Below, piece by piece: positions 25,443-34,219 of a stretch of DNA of 64,000 nucleotides. This DNA is from Faecalicatena contorta. Lineage in GTDB: Bacteria; Bacillota; Clostridia; Lachnospirales; Lachnospiraceae. Both the position numbers and the translations under genes were made by a program. The stretch spans positions 449,334 through 513,333 of the forward strand of contig NZ_QGDS01000001.1 in the NCBI RefSeq assembly GCF_003149105.1. Direction: 5' to 3'. Within the stretch, counting starts at the first letter, position 1, and the number at the start of each line of letters is the position of its first letter. The notes below the pieces were generated by a model, which searched no databases, was not told where the DNA came from, and saw only the letters and a program-made list of their open reading frames with translations.

Positions 25443-26829
25443 GGTAACTTATTTCTTTGTCGCTTTGTTTCTGGCCTTGATGACCTATATTGTATATTTT
25501 AATATTGTACGTGCAAAAACCATTGTAAACAGTCCCTATAATGAACGGCAGGACGCATTTGCCGACAGAATTATACGGGGAAATATCGCAGACAGAAATG
25601 GAACTATACTGGCGGAGACAGAGGTTTTGGAGGATGGGACTGAAATACGCAGTTACCCCTATGGGGCAGTATTCGCCCATGTCATTGGATATAGTTATCC
25701 GTCTGCAGGAAAAAGCGGCCTGGAGTCAGTGGAAAACTTCGAATTACTTACCTCTAATGCCTTTTTCGTACAAAAATTTATAAATGAGTTTAAAGATGAA
25801 AAAAACATGGGTGATACCGTTGTCACAACTCTGGATGCAGATTTACAGCAGGCTGCTTACGATGCACTTGGCAGCAATAAAGGGGCTGTGGTTGTGATGG
25901 AAGCAAGCACAGGTAAAATTTTAGCCATGGTTTCCGGTCCTTCTTATGACCCTAACAGTGTGGAGGCCAACTGGGAAGCCCTGAACTCAGATGACAGCCA
26001 AAGCCCTCTGCTGAACCGAGCTTCCCAGGGGCTCTATGCACCTGGTTCTACATTTAAAGTGGTGACTGCTCTGGAATATATGCGGGAACACGCTGATTAT
26101 CAAAATTACAGCTACGAATGTGCAGGAGAAATCACAACAGAAGGAACAACCATTCACTGTTTTGATAATACGGCACACGGACTGGAGGATTTGAGAAGCT
26201 CTATGGCAAATTCATGTAACTCCTCCTTTGCAAACATTGGACTATCTTTAAATAAAACCGCCTTCCGGAATACAGCGGAAGAATTGTTGTTTAATAAAAA
26301 GCTGCCTTCTGTGCTGGATTCCTCCAAAAGTTCTTTTAAAATTACGGAAAGTTCTAACAGTGCAGAGATGATGATGACAGCTATGGGGCAGGGAGAAACC
26401 CTGGTCAGCCCATATCATATGGCACTGATTACATCAGCCATTGCCAACGGAGGAACATTAATGGAACCTTATCTCGTTGAAAAAGTAACCAATTACACAG
26501 GGGCTGAAATCCGTAAAAATGTACCGAAAAGCTACCGGAAGCTTATGACATTAGATGAAGCCGCACAGTTAAAGGATTATATGAAAGCTGTTGTGGACGA
26601 AGGTACCGCTGCGCTGCTGTCCGGCCAGTCTTATACCGCTGCCGGAAAAACTGGTACGGCAGAATACAGTATGGATGATGGGGAGAAGACTCACTCCTGG
26701 TTTATGGGATTCACAAATGTGGACAATCCTGAGCTGGTTATCAGTGTAATTATAGAAGGGTACGATGGAAACGACGGAGCAAAGGCAGTGCCGATTGCAA
26801 AGCAGATATTGGATTCTTATTACTATTAG
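25324..26829 (+). CDS. Class B penicillin-binding protein (transpeptidase)
   Basis: 501 residues, PbpA-like: short basic cytoplasmic N-terminus, one membrane anchor (VTYFFVALFLALMTYIVYF), a small pedestal beginning RGNIADRNGTILAE, and a transpeptidase domain. Catalytic motifs are SxxK as GSTFK, SxN as SCN in MANSCNSSF, and KTG in AAGKTGTAEY. No PASTA repeats. The TTG start at 25324 (GAGG 9 nt upstream) gives a 119-nt overlap with the SEDS gene; GTG 25357 or TTG 25411 are alternatives, so the first ~30 residues are uncertain. Partner of the upstream FtsW/RodA-type polymerase. Confidence 0.9.
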   Translation: MRREERENFEEVSRQKRPRGKNNRGKNQRLKKFRNKEFARVTYFFVALFLALMTYIVYFNIVRAKTIVNSPYNERQDAFADRIIRGNIADRNGTILAETEVLEDGTEIRSYPYGAVFAHVIGYSYPSAGKSGLESVENFELLTSNAFFVQKFINEFKDEKNMGDTVVTTLDADLQQAAYDALGSNKGAVVVMEASTGKILAMVSGPSYDPNSVEANWEALNSDDSQSPLLNRASQGLYAPGSTFKVVTALEYMREHADYQNYSYECAGEITTEGTTIHCFDNTAHGLEDLRSSMANSCNSSFANIGLSLNKTAFRNTAEELLFNKKLPSVLDSSKSSFKITESSNSAEMMMTAMGQGETLVSPYHMALITSAIANGGTLMEPYLVEKVTNYTGAEIRKNVPKSYRKLMTLDEAAQLKDYMKAVVDEGTAALLSGQSYTAAGKTGTAEYSMDDGEKTHSWFMGFTNVDNPELVISVIIEGYDGNDGAKAVPIAKQILDSYYY

Positions 26830-26847
26830 AACCTGGCGGTGAATACG

Positions 26848-27213
26848 ATGCAGATGACATTTTACTGTGACTTATATGTCAGCAAAGACCTGGAAATTAA
26901 AAAAGAGAAGGTTTTGCAGAAGCTAAAAGCAAATTCTGCACAGCCTTTTGTCTATGTGATAACCCTGGCACAGGGAAAGCAAAACCACCTGGAGTTTTAT
27001 TCCTCTCTGTTACTGAAACAGCACATTTACGAAGATACTCCGCTGTTTGTAGTAGGCATTGCCAAAGGATATAACGGGGCTCTGCACCTGATAGAGCACA
27101 TTGTGAAAGAGATTTATGAAAGAACCGAAGATGTGGATATACGCGGTTATATTATGGAACGTCAAAGTAACTGTTCAGGACAGGACTGTGCATTTACTGC
27201 ACAGCCCGTGTGA
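26848..27213 (+). CDS. Hypothetical protein in the SEDS-PBP cluster, possibly frameshifted at the 3' end
   Basis: 121 residues, no recognised domain, no signal peptide or membrane segment. ATG 26848 is preferred because GGCGGTGA lies 5 nt upstream; GTG 26839 and ATG 26854 are alternatives. The gene lies 18 nt after the PBP stop. It ends 130 nt before the next gene in an otherwise tightly packed cluster, while the +1 frame is open from ~27116 to 27337 and encodes a plausible continuation (NVEDVTASPIAKGNFHGLVA, then a hydrophobic LLMVLSRYI). Either a frameshift has split one ~160-residue protein, or a short second gene begins near 27171. The sequence alone does not decide. Confidence 0.55.
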   Translation: MQMTFYCDLYVSKDLEIKKEKVLQKLKANSAQPFVYVITLAQGKQNHLEFYSSLLLKQHIYEDTPLFVVGIAKGYNGALHLIEHIVKEIYERTEDVDIRGYIMERQSNCSGQDCAFTAQPV

Positions 27214-27343
27214 AAACGTTGAAGATGTAACAGCAAGCCCCATCGCCAAGGGCAATTTTCATGGGCTTGTGGCGTATCTGCTCATGGTCCTGAGCAGATA
27301 TATACGTCAAAAAGAATACGGGGAAGGCAGAGTGTGAGAACGG

Positions 27344-28303
27344 ATGTTACATATAATCCTGTTAATTCTGAAAATTATAGCATGGATATTGCTGGCAGTA
27401 CTTGGATTATTCGTATTGCTTGTTTGTGTCGTTCTTTTTACGCCTCTGTGCTACCGGGGGGAGGCAGATTGTAAAGGGACACTGGACTCTCTGCGCGGCA
27501 GGGTCAGATTTTCCTGGTTTCTTCATCTTGTCAGCGGACACGTGACCTATGAGGACGGAAAACTAGACTGGAAAATCCGGATTGCATGGAAAAACTGGCT
27601 TCCGGGCATAGAGGAACGACCTGCTGAAATGGAGGAAGAATGGGAAGACGAACTGAAAATTCCAGCTAAAAAAGTACCTGAAGAACTTCCTTACAAAAAA
27701 GAGGAAAAGACGGAAAAAAGAGAAGAGAAAGAACAAAGAAAAGAAACACCTGCGGCTCTCCTCACACCAGAACCTGCAAAAATAACTGAAAAGACAGCAG
27801 ATGACACGAAACCGCAAAAAAACTTATTTTCTAAAATACGGGAACTATATGAAAAGATCCTAAATAAAATAAAGGCCCTTTACCAAAAGATAAAATATAC
27901 AATTTTCAAAATCTGTGATACGATAAAATCACTGTTGGAGAAAAAAGATAAGCTGCTGGAATTTATCACAGATGAGGTCCATAAATCAGCCCTCATGACA
28001 ACACTTACAGAATTAAAGCGGCTTCTTCGTTTTCTTAAGCCGCAGAAATTAAAGATCTTGGCTCATTTTGGATTTGAAGATCCCAGTATTACAGGCTATG
28101 TTCTGGCAATCGGCAGTATGATTTATCCATTTTTTGGAAAACATATAGATATCCGGCCCGACTTTGATCAGGAGATACTTGAGGGAGAAATATTCATTTC
28201 CGGGAATATACGTGCATTATACCTTATCATATCATTTTGGAATCTGGTATGGGACAAAAACGTCCGCACCACATTCCGGCACATCAGAAAATTTAATCTG
28301 TAA
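27344..28303 (+). CDS. DUF2953 (YtfI-like) membrane protein
   Basis: 319 residues. An N-terminal transmembrane helix (ILLAVLGLFVLLVCVVLF) is followed by a DUF2953 region (LCYRGEADCKGTLDSLRGRVRFSW), a Lys/Glu-rich low-complexity linker (~residues 90-160) and a C-terminal domain containing KILAHFGFEDPSITGYVLA. In Bacillus the counterpart ytfI sits beside ytfJ, and the same pairing is seen here, 69 nt upstream of the YtfJ gene. The function is unknown, probably sporulation-linked through this neighbour. The ribosome-binding site is weak, so the ATG at 27344 is chosen by protein shape. Confidence 0.75.
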   Translation: MLHIILLILKIIAWILLAVLGLFVLLVCVVLFTPLCYRGEADCKGTLDSLRGRVRFSWFLHLVSGHVTYEDGKLDWKIRIAWKNWLPGIEERPAEMEEEWEDELKIPAKKVPEELPYKKEEKTEKREEKEQRKETPAALLTPEPAKITEKTADDTKPQKNLFSKIRELYEKILNKIKALYQKIKYTIFKICDTIKSLLEKKDKLLEFITDEVHKSALMTTLTELKRLLRFLKPQKLKILAHFGFEDPSITGYVLAIGSMIYPFFGKHIDIRPDFDQEILEGEIFISGNIRALYLIISFWNLVWDKNVRTTFRHIRKFNL

Positions 28304-28372
28304 TTTTGATATACACAGGAATAACTTACATCAGCAAGAATAAAACATATTTTAAATTAAGGAGGAGCAGGC

Positions 28373-28783
28373 ATGGCAGAAGAAAACAATTTCAAGAAAA
28401 CAGTGGAAGCTTTATTTCAGGGCATGGATCATGTAATAACATCCAAAACGGTAGTAGGGGATGCTATCCATATTAATGATACCATCATCCTTCCTCTCGT
28501 GGACGTATCCTTTGGTATGGGGGCTGGATACCTGTCCGGTGATAAAAAAGACAGAGGCACAGGCGGTCTGGGCGGGAAAATAAGCCCCAGTGCAGTTTTG
28601 GTTATCAAAAATGGTACAACAAAACTAGTAAACATCAAGAACCAGGATACCATTACTAAAATTTTGGATATGGTACCGGATGTAGTAGATAAATTTACAG
28701 CAAAAGAAGAGAAGGTCACGGAAGACGATGTTATGGACATTTTAAGTTCTGAAGAATCTCAAAAAAATGATGCACAAATTTAA
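28373..28783 (+). CDS. ytfJ: GerW-family sporulation protein YtfJ
   Basis: 136 residues. Begins with the family segment TVEALFQGMDHVITSKTVVGDAIHINDTIILPLVDVSFGMGAG and includes GGLGGKISPSAVLVIKNG. YtfJ/GerW members are forespore-expressed and needed for spore germination in Bacillus. Not membrane-inserted. AAGGAGGAG precedes the ATG. It sits between the DUF2953 gene and a 44-residue membrane protein gene, forming a small sporulation cluster. Confidence 0.88.
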   Translation: MAEENNFKKTVEALFQGMDHVITSKTVVGDAIHINDTIILPLVDVSFGMGAGYLSGDKKDRGTGGLGGKISPSAVLVIKNGTTKLVNIKNQDTITKILDMVPDVVDKFTAKEEKVTEDDVMDILSSEESQKNDAQI

Positions 28784-28831
28784 ATAGAGCTGCATAGAAT
28801 AGTAGCAAACCCATGCCGGAAGCGAGAGATT

Positions 28832-28966
28832 ATGAAAAGAGTAGTAGGATTCGCATTATTGTGGTTTGCAGCCGGAATGCTTTTGATGCTTGTATTGCCA
28901 AATGCATTTGGTCTGATCATAACGCTGATTTGTCTGGCGGCGGGGTATAAGCTGTTCTGCGGGTAG
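28832..28966 (+). CDS. 44-residue membrane protein downstream of ytfJ
   Basis: Translation begins MKRVVGFALLWFAAGMLLML and ends with a second hydrophobic stretch and AAGYKLFCG. Two closely spaced membrane segments with a short turn (PNAFG). GGAAGCGAGAG lies upstream of the ATG. It is 48 nt after ytfJ and co-directional, so probably in the same transcript. I recall similar tiny proteins beside spore genes in Clostridia, but have no function to offer. Confidence 0.65.
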   Translation: MKRVVGFALLWFAAGMLLMLVLPNAFGLIITLICLAAGYKLFCG

Positions 28967-29018
28967 CGGAGAGAGAGGGTTCGCCTGGTGCGGATCCCTG
29001 TTTGCTCCCGGCTGACGC

Positions 29019-29048
29019 AAAAAAAGTACTCACTGTTGTGTGAGTACT
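29019..29048 (-). terminator. Terminator of rpmB
   Basis: 9-bp perfect stem AGTACTCAC / GTGAGTACT with loop TGTTGT. On the minus strand it is followed by seven T residues, directly downstream of rpmB. Confidence 0.9.
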
Positions 29049-29068
29049 CCCGTGTCTTTTAAATGTCA

Positions 29069-29254
29069 TTAAGCACGTTCTACGCATCCTGATTTTAAAC
29101 AGGAAGTACAAACGTACATCTTTTTTGCTCCGCCTTCTGTCTTAACTCTAACGGACTTTACATTTGATTTCCACATTTTTGGTGTTTTTCTATGAGAGTG
29201 ACTTACGTTATTACCGAAATGGGCACCCTTTTCACAAATAGCACATTTAGCCAT
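29069..29254 (-). CDS. rpmB: 50S ribosomal protein L28
   Basis: 61 residues. The zinc-ribbon form with two CxxC pairs, KCAICEKG and CTSCLKSG, and the L28 core HSHRKTPKMWKSNVKSVRV. The ATG at 29254 has AGGAGG 7 nt upstream; two earlier Met codons are in frame but too close to it. Single gene on the minus strand with its own terminator, divergent from the Asp23 gene as in many Firmicutes. Confidence 0.96.
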   Translation of the reverse strand: MAKCAICEKGAHFGNNVSHSHRKTPKMWKSNVKSVRVKTEGGAKKMYVCTSCLKSGCVERA

Positions 29255-29469
29255 CATTGCACCTCCTAACAATCTGAAATAGCCTATATAGGCTCACAAC
29301 ACTGTTATTTTATCAGAAAGAACTTCCTAATGCAAGCACTTTTTTGAATTTTTGGAAGTAAAATGAAAAATCAATACTTTTTGAATCCATATTGTAAAAT
29401 TCATCCAAACAGAGTATAATACCTGTGTTGATTATGTTCAAAAATCCATTTAAGAATTGGAGGTAATAT

Positions 29470-29832
29470 ATGATGAAGGGCAGTATGAGTACGGAACTTG
29501 GAATTATTACAATCAACCCGGATGTAATTGCCAAGTATGCAGGCTCTGTGGCAGTAGAATGTTTTGGTATTGTCGGGATGGCTGCGGTTAATATGAAGGA
29601 TGGACTGGTAAGGCTGCTGAAGAAAGAGAGCCTCACCCATGGAATCCAGGTAGAACTATCCGATGATAATGTTCTAAAGCTAAATTTTCATGTGATTGTT
29701 GCATACGGAGTAAATATTCTTTCAGTTTCTGACAATCTGATGAACAACGTAAAATATAAGGTAGAAGAATTTACTGGAATGACCGTAGATAAAATAAATA
29801 TCTTTGTCGAAGGTGTCAGAGTGATTGATTAA
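29470..29832 (+). CDS. Asp23/Gls24-family envelope stress protein
   Basis: 120 residues (119 if the second ATG at 29473 is used; GGAGG suits either). The Asp23 fold is recognised from ELGIITINPDVIAKYAG, the central CFGIVGM and the C-terminal VKYKVEEFTGMTVDKINIFVEGVR. Lacks a membrane anchor. In Firmicutes it is almost always just upstream of a FakA-like kinase, as here (14 nt). Confidence 0.9.
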   Translation: MMKGSMSTELGIITINPDVIAKYAGSVAVECFGIVGMAAVNMKDGLVRLLKKESLTHGIQVELSDDNVLKLNFHVIVAYGVNILSVSDNLMNNVKYKVEEFTGMTVDKINIFVEGVRVID

Positions 29833-29846
29833 GGAGGATACTTGTC

Positions 29847-31508
29847 GTGGCAACAAATACGATAAATGCAGAGCTGCTTACAAAGATGTTTTTAGCAGGA
29901 GCAGCTAATCTGGAAGCAAAAAAGGAATTTATTAATGAACTGAATGTATTTCCGGTTCCTGACGGAGATACGGGAACGAATATGACGCTGACAATTATGT
30001 CCGCAGCAAAAGAAGTAACTTCACTGATTGGGCCGGATATGCAGTCTTTGTCCAAGGCAATCTCTTCCGGTTCACTGCGTGGCGCCAGAGGAAACTCCGG
30101 CGTTATCCTTTCCCAGCTTCTCAGGGGATTTACAAAGGAAATACGCGAATATAAAGAGATTGATGTGAAGATTCTTGCCAGAGCCTGTGACCGTGCCCAG
30201 GCAACGGCGTACAAAGCGGTTATGAAGCCAAAGGAAGGAACTATACTTACTGTTGCAAAAGGGATTGCCCAAAAAGCGGCCGAGCTGGCAGAGACAACGG
30301 CTGATTTGGAAATATTTATTCCCGAAGTAATAAAGCATGCAGAGTATGTACTTTCTAAAACACCGGATATGCTCCCTGTCCTTAAGGAAGCTGGGGTTGT
30401 GGATTCTGGGGGACAGGGTCTTTTAGAAGTGCTTAACGGTGCTTATGATGCCTTCCTGGGCAAGGAAATTGATTACAGTGCTCTTGAAGCAAGCCCTGGA
30501 ACCACTATTGTAAAACCGGGAGCAGAAGCCACTGCGGATATTAAGTTTGGTTATTGTACGGAATTCATTATTATGACTGAAAAAGAATTTTCCGAAAAAA
30601 ATGAGATGGATTTTAAAGCATATCTTGAATCTATCGGAGATTCTATTGTATGTGTGGCAGATGATGACATCGTGAAGATCCATGTGCACACCAATGATCC
30701 GGGTCTGGCTATTCAAAAAGCATTGACTTACGGACAGCTCTCACGGATGAAGATTGATAATATGCGTGAGGAACATCAGGAAAAGCTCATCCGGGATTCT
30801 GAAAAGCTGGCGGCAGAGCAGCAGGCGAAAAAAATGGAAGGTCCCAGAAAGGAAGTCGGTTTTATTGCAGTTTCTATCGGAGATGGAATGAACGATATCT
30901 TTAAAGAACTGGGCGTTGATTATATCATTGAAGGCGGACAGACCATGAATCCAAGTACGGAAGACATGCTGACAGCTATTGATTCAGTCAATGCAGACCA
31001 TATTTTCATACTTCCTAACAATAAGAATATCATTTTGGCGGCAAATCAGGCACAGTCCCTGACAAAGGATAAGGACATCCTTGTAATACCGACTAAAACT
31101 GTTCCCCAGGGAATCACGGCAGTCATTAATTATATGCCGGAAGCTGATATTGATACAAATGAAAAGAATATGAATGAAGAAATCCAGAATGTGAAGACAG
31201 GACAGGTCACATACGCTGTAAGAGATACCCACATTGATGATAAAGAAATCCATGAGGGAGACATCATGGGAATCGGGGATGAGGGAATTTTATCCGTGGG
31301 CCAGTCTGTAGAAGCCGTAACAAAAGAAATGCTTTCCCTTCAGGTTGATGACGATACAGAATTAATCAGCCTGTATTATGGTAAAGATGTTCTGGAGGAA
31401 GATGCAATGCGCTTTGCCCAGGAGATTGAAGAACTGTATCCGGATGCGGACGTGGATGCTCACTTTGGAGGTCAGCCAATTTATTATTATGTATTATCGG
31501 TAGAGTAG
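29847..31508 (+). CDS. DAK2/DegV-linked fatty acid kinase FakA-type protein
   Basis: 553 residues. N-terminal DhaL-type ATP-binding domain with NVFPVPDGDTGTNMTLT (~residues 30-45), SLRGARGNSGVILSQLLRG and the central SGGQGLLEVLNG segment, then the FakA middle and C-terminal domains (IHVHTNDPGLAIQKAL). Characterised members phosphorylate exogenous fatty acids bound to FakB (DegV) partners; no FakB gene is in the window. The start is GTG 29847 after AGGAGG. Followed 8 nt later by recG, a conserved Firmicutes order. Confidence 0.9.
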   Translation: MATNTINAELLTKMFLAGAANLEAKKEFINELNVFPVPDGDTGTNMTLTIMSAAKEVTSLIGPDMQSLSKAISSGSLRGARGNSGVILSQLLRGFTKEIREYKEIDVKILARACDRAQATAYKAVMKPKEGTILTVAKGIAQKAAELAETTADLEIFIPEVIKHAEYVLSKTPDMLPVLKEAGVVDSGGQGLLEVLNGAYDAFLGKEIDYSALEASPGTTIVKPGAEATADIKFGYCTEFIIMTEKEFSEKNEMDFKAYLESIGDSIVCVADDDIVKIHVHTNDPGLAIQKALTYGQLSRMKIDNMREEHQEKLIRDSEKLAAEQQAKKMEGPRKEVGFIAVSIGDGMNDIFKELGVDYIIEGGQTMNPSTEDMLTAIDSVNADHIFILPNNKNIILAANQAQSLTKDKDILVIPTKTVPQGITAVINYMPEADIDTNEKNMNEEIQNVKTGQVTYAVRDTHIDDKEIHEGDIMGIGDEGILSVGQSVEAVTKEMLSLQVDDDTELISLYYGKDVLEEDAMRFAQEIEELYPDADVDAHFGGQPIYYYVLSVE

Positions 31509-31516
31509 AATACACT

Positions 31517-33574
31517 ATGAATGAAAATTCTAAAATCAGCACACTAAAAGGAATCGGGGACAAGACACAGGCCTTGTTCGAAAAAGCCGGTGTGCGGACA
31601 ATCGGCGAACTGCTTCGCTATTATCCAAGAGGATATGATGTCTATGATGACGCTGTCCCTGTGGGGGAAGTAGAGGAAGGAAAGACAGTAACTGTTACTG
31701 GCGCAATATTCGGCAAGGTTCAGTTTGATGGAAACCGTAAGATGCAGGTAACCAGACTGTTTGTAAAAGATTTAACCGGAACGTTAAAGGTAATATGGTT
31801 CCGCATGCCTTTTCTGAAAAACACGCTGCGTGGAGGTGTCATCACATTGCGCGGCAGGGTTGTCAGAAGACGGGACGGCCTGGTGATGGAACATCCTGAG
31901 ATTTTCTATCCCAGTGCAAAATATGAAGAAAAACGAAACACTCTCCAGCCAGTTTATCCTCTGACGGCAGGGCTTACCAATAATGCAGTGAAAAAGGCCA
32001 TGCTGCAGGCAATGGAAGCCCTTGATTTGAAGCAGGAATTTCTGCCGGAAGATATCCGGCTGAAATACCACCTGGCAGAATATAACTTTGCAATGAGAGG
32101 TGTTCATTTTCCCGAAAGCAAGGAAGAATTCTATCAGGCCAGAGAACGTCTGGTATTTGAAGAATTTTTGGTTTTCATTCTATCACTCAGAATATTAAAA
32201 ACAAGAGAAGACAAGGTGCCAAATGGCTTTACCTTCCGGGAATTTCCTCAAATAGATGCCTTTTTAAATGCATTGCCTTATGAACTGACGGATGCCCAGA
32301 AAAAAGTATGGGCTGAAATAAAAAAAGATATGTCGGGACCTCATGTCATGTCCCGGCTCATTCAAGGTGATGTTGGTTCCGGTAAAACTATTGTGGCTTT
32401 GCTGGGTCTGATGCTTGCGGGACTTGGCGGATATCAGGGTGCAATGATGGCCCCTACGGAAGTGCTGGCAAAACAGCATTACGAAAATATCCTTTCTATG
32501 TTCCGGCAATACAATATTCCTCTGAAAATAGTACTTCTGACTGGTTCTATGACAGCAAAAGAAAAGAGAGAGACTTACGAAAAGATTGCCTCAGGAGAGG
32601 CTGATATTATTGTTGGTACTCATGCACTGATACAGGACAAGGTGGAGTATCATCATCTGGCTCTGGTAGTAACGGACGAGCAGCACCGGTTTGGCGTAAA
32701 GCAAAGAGAAGCTCTGGCCGGAAAGGGAGCGATGCCACACATTCTTGTTATGAGTGCAACTCCCATTCCAAGGACACTGGCGATTATTCTGTATGGTGAT
32801 TTGGATATTTCAGTCATCGATGAGCTTCCCAAAAACAGACTTCCCATAAAAAATTGTGTAGTAGATACCGGGTATCGTGATACTGCTTACCGATTTATCC
32901 AAAAACAGGTCTCAGAAGGGCGCCAATGCTATGTTATCTGCCCTATGGTAGAGGAAAGTGAACACCTGGAAGCAGAAAATGTTATAGATTATACCCAGCT
33001 TCTCAAAGAGGCTATCGGAGACAACATACAGATTGCTTATCTCCACGGAAAAATGAAGCAGGCCCAAAAAGATGAAATTATGGATGCTTTCGGAAGAAAT
33101 GAAATCCAAGTTTTAGTTTCCACTACCGTCATTGAAGTAGGAATTGATGTTCCAAATTCTACAGTCATGCTGATTGAAAACGCAGAACGGTTCGGCCTGG
33201 CCCAGCTCCACCAGCTCAGGGGAAGGGTAGGCAGAGGGAAATATCAGTCTTACTGTATTTTTATGAGTGCTTCAAAAGCAAAAGAAACAAGAGAACGGCT
33301 GGAAATATTAAATAAATCTAATGATGGGTTTTTTATTGCCTCCGAAGATCTGCGGCTTAGAGGACCAGGAGACTTATTTGGAATCCGCCAAAGCGGGATT
33401 CTGGATTTCCGTCTGGGAGATGTATTTCAAGATGCAAAAACTTTGCAGGCGGCGAATAGCGCTGCGGAGGAAATTCTGGCCGATGATCCGGAACTGATAC
33501 AGGAAAAATATATAAAATTGAAAGCATATTTGAATCATTATATGTCTGAAGTAATGCTGGAAACGACACTTTAA
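31517..33574 (+). CDS. recG: ATP-dependent DNA helicase RecG
   Basis: 685 residues. Remodels stalled forks and Holliday junctions. N-terminal wedge domain (residues ~1-220), then a superfamily 2 helicase with Walker A GDVGSGKTIVALL, Walker B DEQH (TDEQHRFGVKQRE), motif III MSATPIPRT, motif V STTVIEVGIDVPNST and motif VI QLRGRVGRG. The C-terminal RecG tail has LRGPGDLFGIRQSG. Length is normal. It closes the Asp23-fakA-recG run. Confidence 0.97.
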   Translation: MNENSKISTLKGIGDKTQALFEKAGVRTIGELLRYYPRGYDVYDDAVPVGEVEEGKTVTVTGAIFGKVQFDGNRKMQVTRLFVKDLTGTLKVIWFRMPFLKNTLRGGVITLRGRVVRRRDGLVMEHPEIFYPSAKYEEKRNTLQPVYPLTAGLTNNAVKKAMLQAMEALDLKQEFLPEDIRLKYHLAEYNFAMRGVHFPESKEEFYQARERLVFEEFLVFILSLRILKTREDKVPNGFTFREFPQIDAFLNALPYELTDAQKKVWAEIKKDMSGPHVMSRLIQGDVGSGKTIVALLGLMLAGLGGYQGAMMAPTEVLAKQHYENILSMFRQYNIPLKIVLLTGSMTAKEKRETYEKIASGEADIIVGTHALIQDKVEYHHLALVVTDEQHRFGVKQREALAGKGAMPHILVMSATPIPRTLAIILYGDLDISVIDELPKNRLPIKNCVVDTGYRDTAYRFIQKQVSEGRQCYVICPMVEESEHLEAENVIDYTQLLKEAIGDNIQIAYLHGKMKQAQKDEIMDAFGRNEIQVLVSTTVIEVGIDVPNSTVMLIENAERFGLAQLHQLRGRVGRGKYQSYCIFMSASKAKETRERLEILNKSNDGFFIASEDLRLRGPGDLFGIRQSGILDFRLGDVFQDAKTLQAANSAAEEILADDPELIQEKYIKLKAYLNHYMSEVMLETTL

Positions 33575-33716
33575 AAAATAAAGAAAATTATACCAAAGAA
33601 AGCAGGAACTTCCAGAGTAAAAGATGAATTCCTCCATATACTATGATTGTAACACACAGCAGTGTTATAAAAAAATCTGAAAAAGTAACAGAAGTTACGA
33701 AAAGGAGGAAACTATC

Positions 33717-33923
33717 ATGGCAAGTCGTTCATCTAATCGAGCAGCCGTACCAGAAGCAAAGAGTGCACTGGACAAATTCAAATATGAGGTAGCAAGTGAG
33801 CTTGGAGTACCGCTTACTGATGGTTACAACGGAGATTTAACTTCAAGACAGAACGGTTCTGTTGGCGGTTATATGGTTAAGAAAATGATCGAACAGCAGG
33901 AAAGACAGATGGCTGGTAAATAA
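33717..33923 (+). CDS. Alpha/beta-type small acid-soluble spore protein
   Basis: 68 residues with the SASP signature: ALDKFKYEVASELG near the germination-protease site, then NGDLTSRQNGSVGGYMVKKMIE. These proteins coat and protect spore DNA and are degraded at germination. AAAGGAGG precedes the ATG. Expected to be under a forespore sigma factor, but no convincing sigma-G promoter was identified. A terminator follows. Confidence 0.95.
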   Translation: MASRSSNRAAVPEAKSALDKFKYEVASELGVPLTDGYNGDLTSRQNGSVGGYMVKKMIEQQERQMAGK

Positions 33924-33951
33924 CCAACCACTTTGAATCAAATTTCGTAAG

Positions 33952-33986
33952 AAAAAGCACTTGGGATTGACCTGAGTGCTTTTTTC
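33952..33986 (+). terminator. Terminator of the SASP gene
   Basis: AAAAGCACT / AGTGCTTTT stem with GGG/CC extension and loop ATTGA, ending in six T residues. Confidence 0.85.
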
Positions 33987-34005
33987 TGCTAAAATTCAGC
34001 ATTAT

Positions 34006-34191
34006 AAGGAAACATCCATGTCACTAAAGGAAACAACCATGCTGCTAAGTTCGAAAAAACCTCACTAAGCCAGCAGGTTGTGCTTTACTACTAAGTTCGG
34101 AAAAGCCTCACTAAGTAGTATAAGCAAGTCGACAGGATGTACTTTGCAACTAAAGCTTGAAAGACCAAGCCTAAGATGCATAAGTAAGGAA
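34006..34191. repeat. Intergenic structured repeat, expanded copy B
   Basis: Outer pair ACATCC (34012-34017) / GGATGT (34135-34140) encloses two hairpins: ACAACC / GGTTGT (34033-34038 / 34076-34081) and TACTACT / AGTAGTA (34086-34092 / 34114-34120). Both carry a CTAAGTTCG...CCTCACTAAG loop. A further hairpin GCTTG / CAAGC (34155-34159 / 34166-34170) follows. Both ends are near-identical to the element at 10103-10245. It occupies most of the 296-base gap between the SASP gene and rsmD. No coding frame was found. Confidence 0.7.
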
Positions 34192-34219
34192 ACAAAAGCA
34201 GAATGAGGGTGTGTTGTCT

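Noticed and set aside
33575-33716. Sigma-G promoter before the SASP gene
   Set aside because: Sequences resembling GNATR and CATNNTA do not occur at correct spacing; the TAACAC/GTGTTA hairpin (~33650-33668) is the only clear element.
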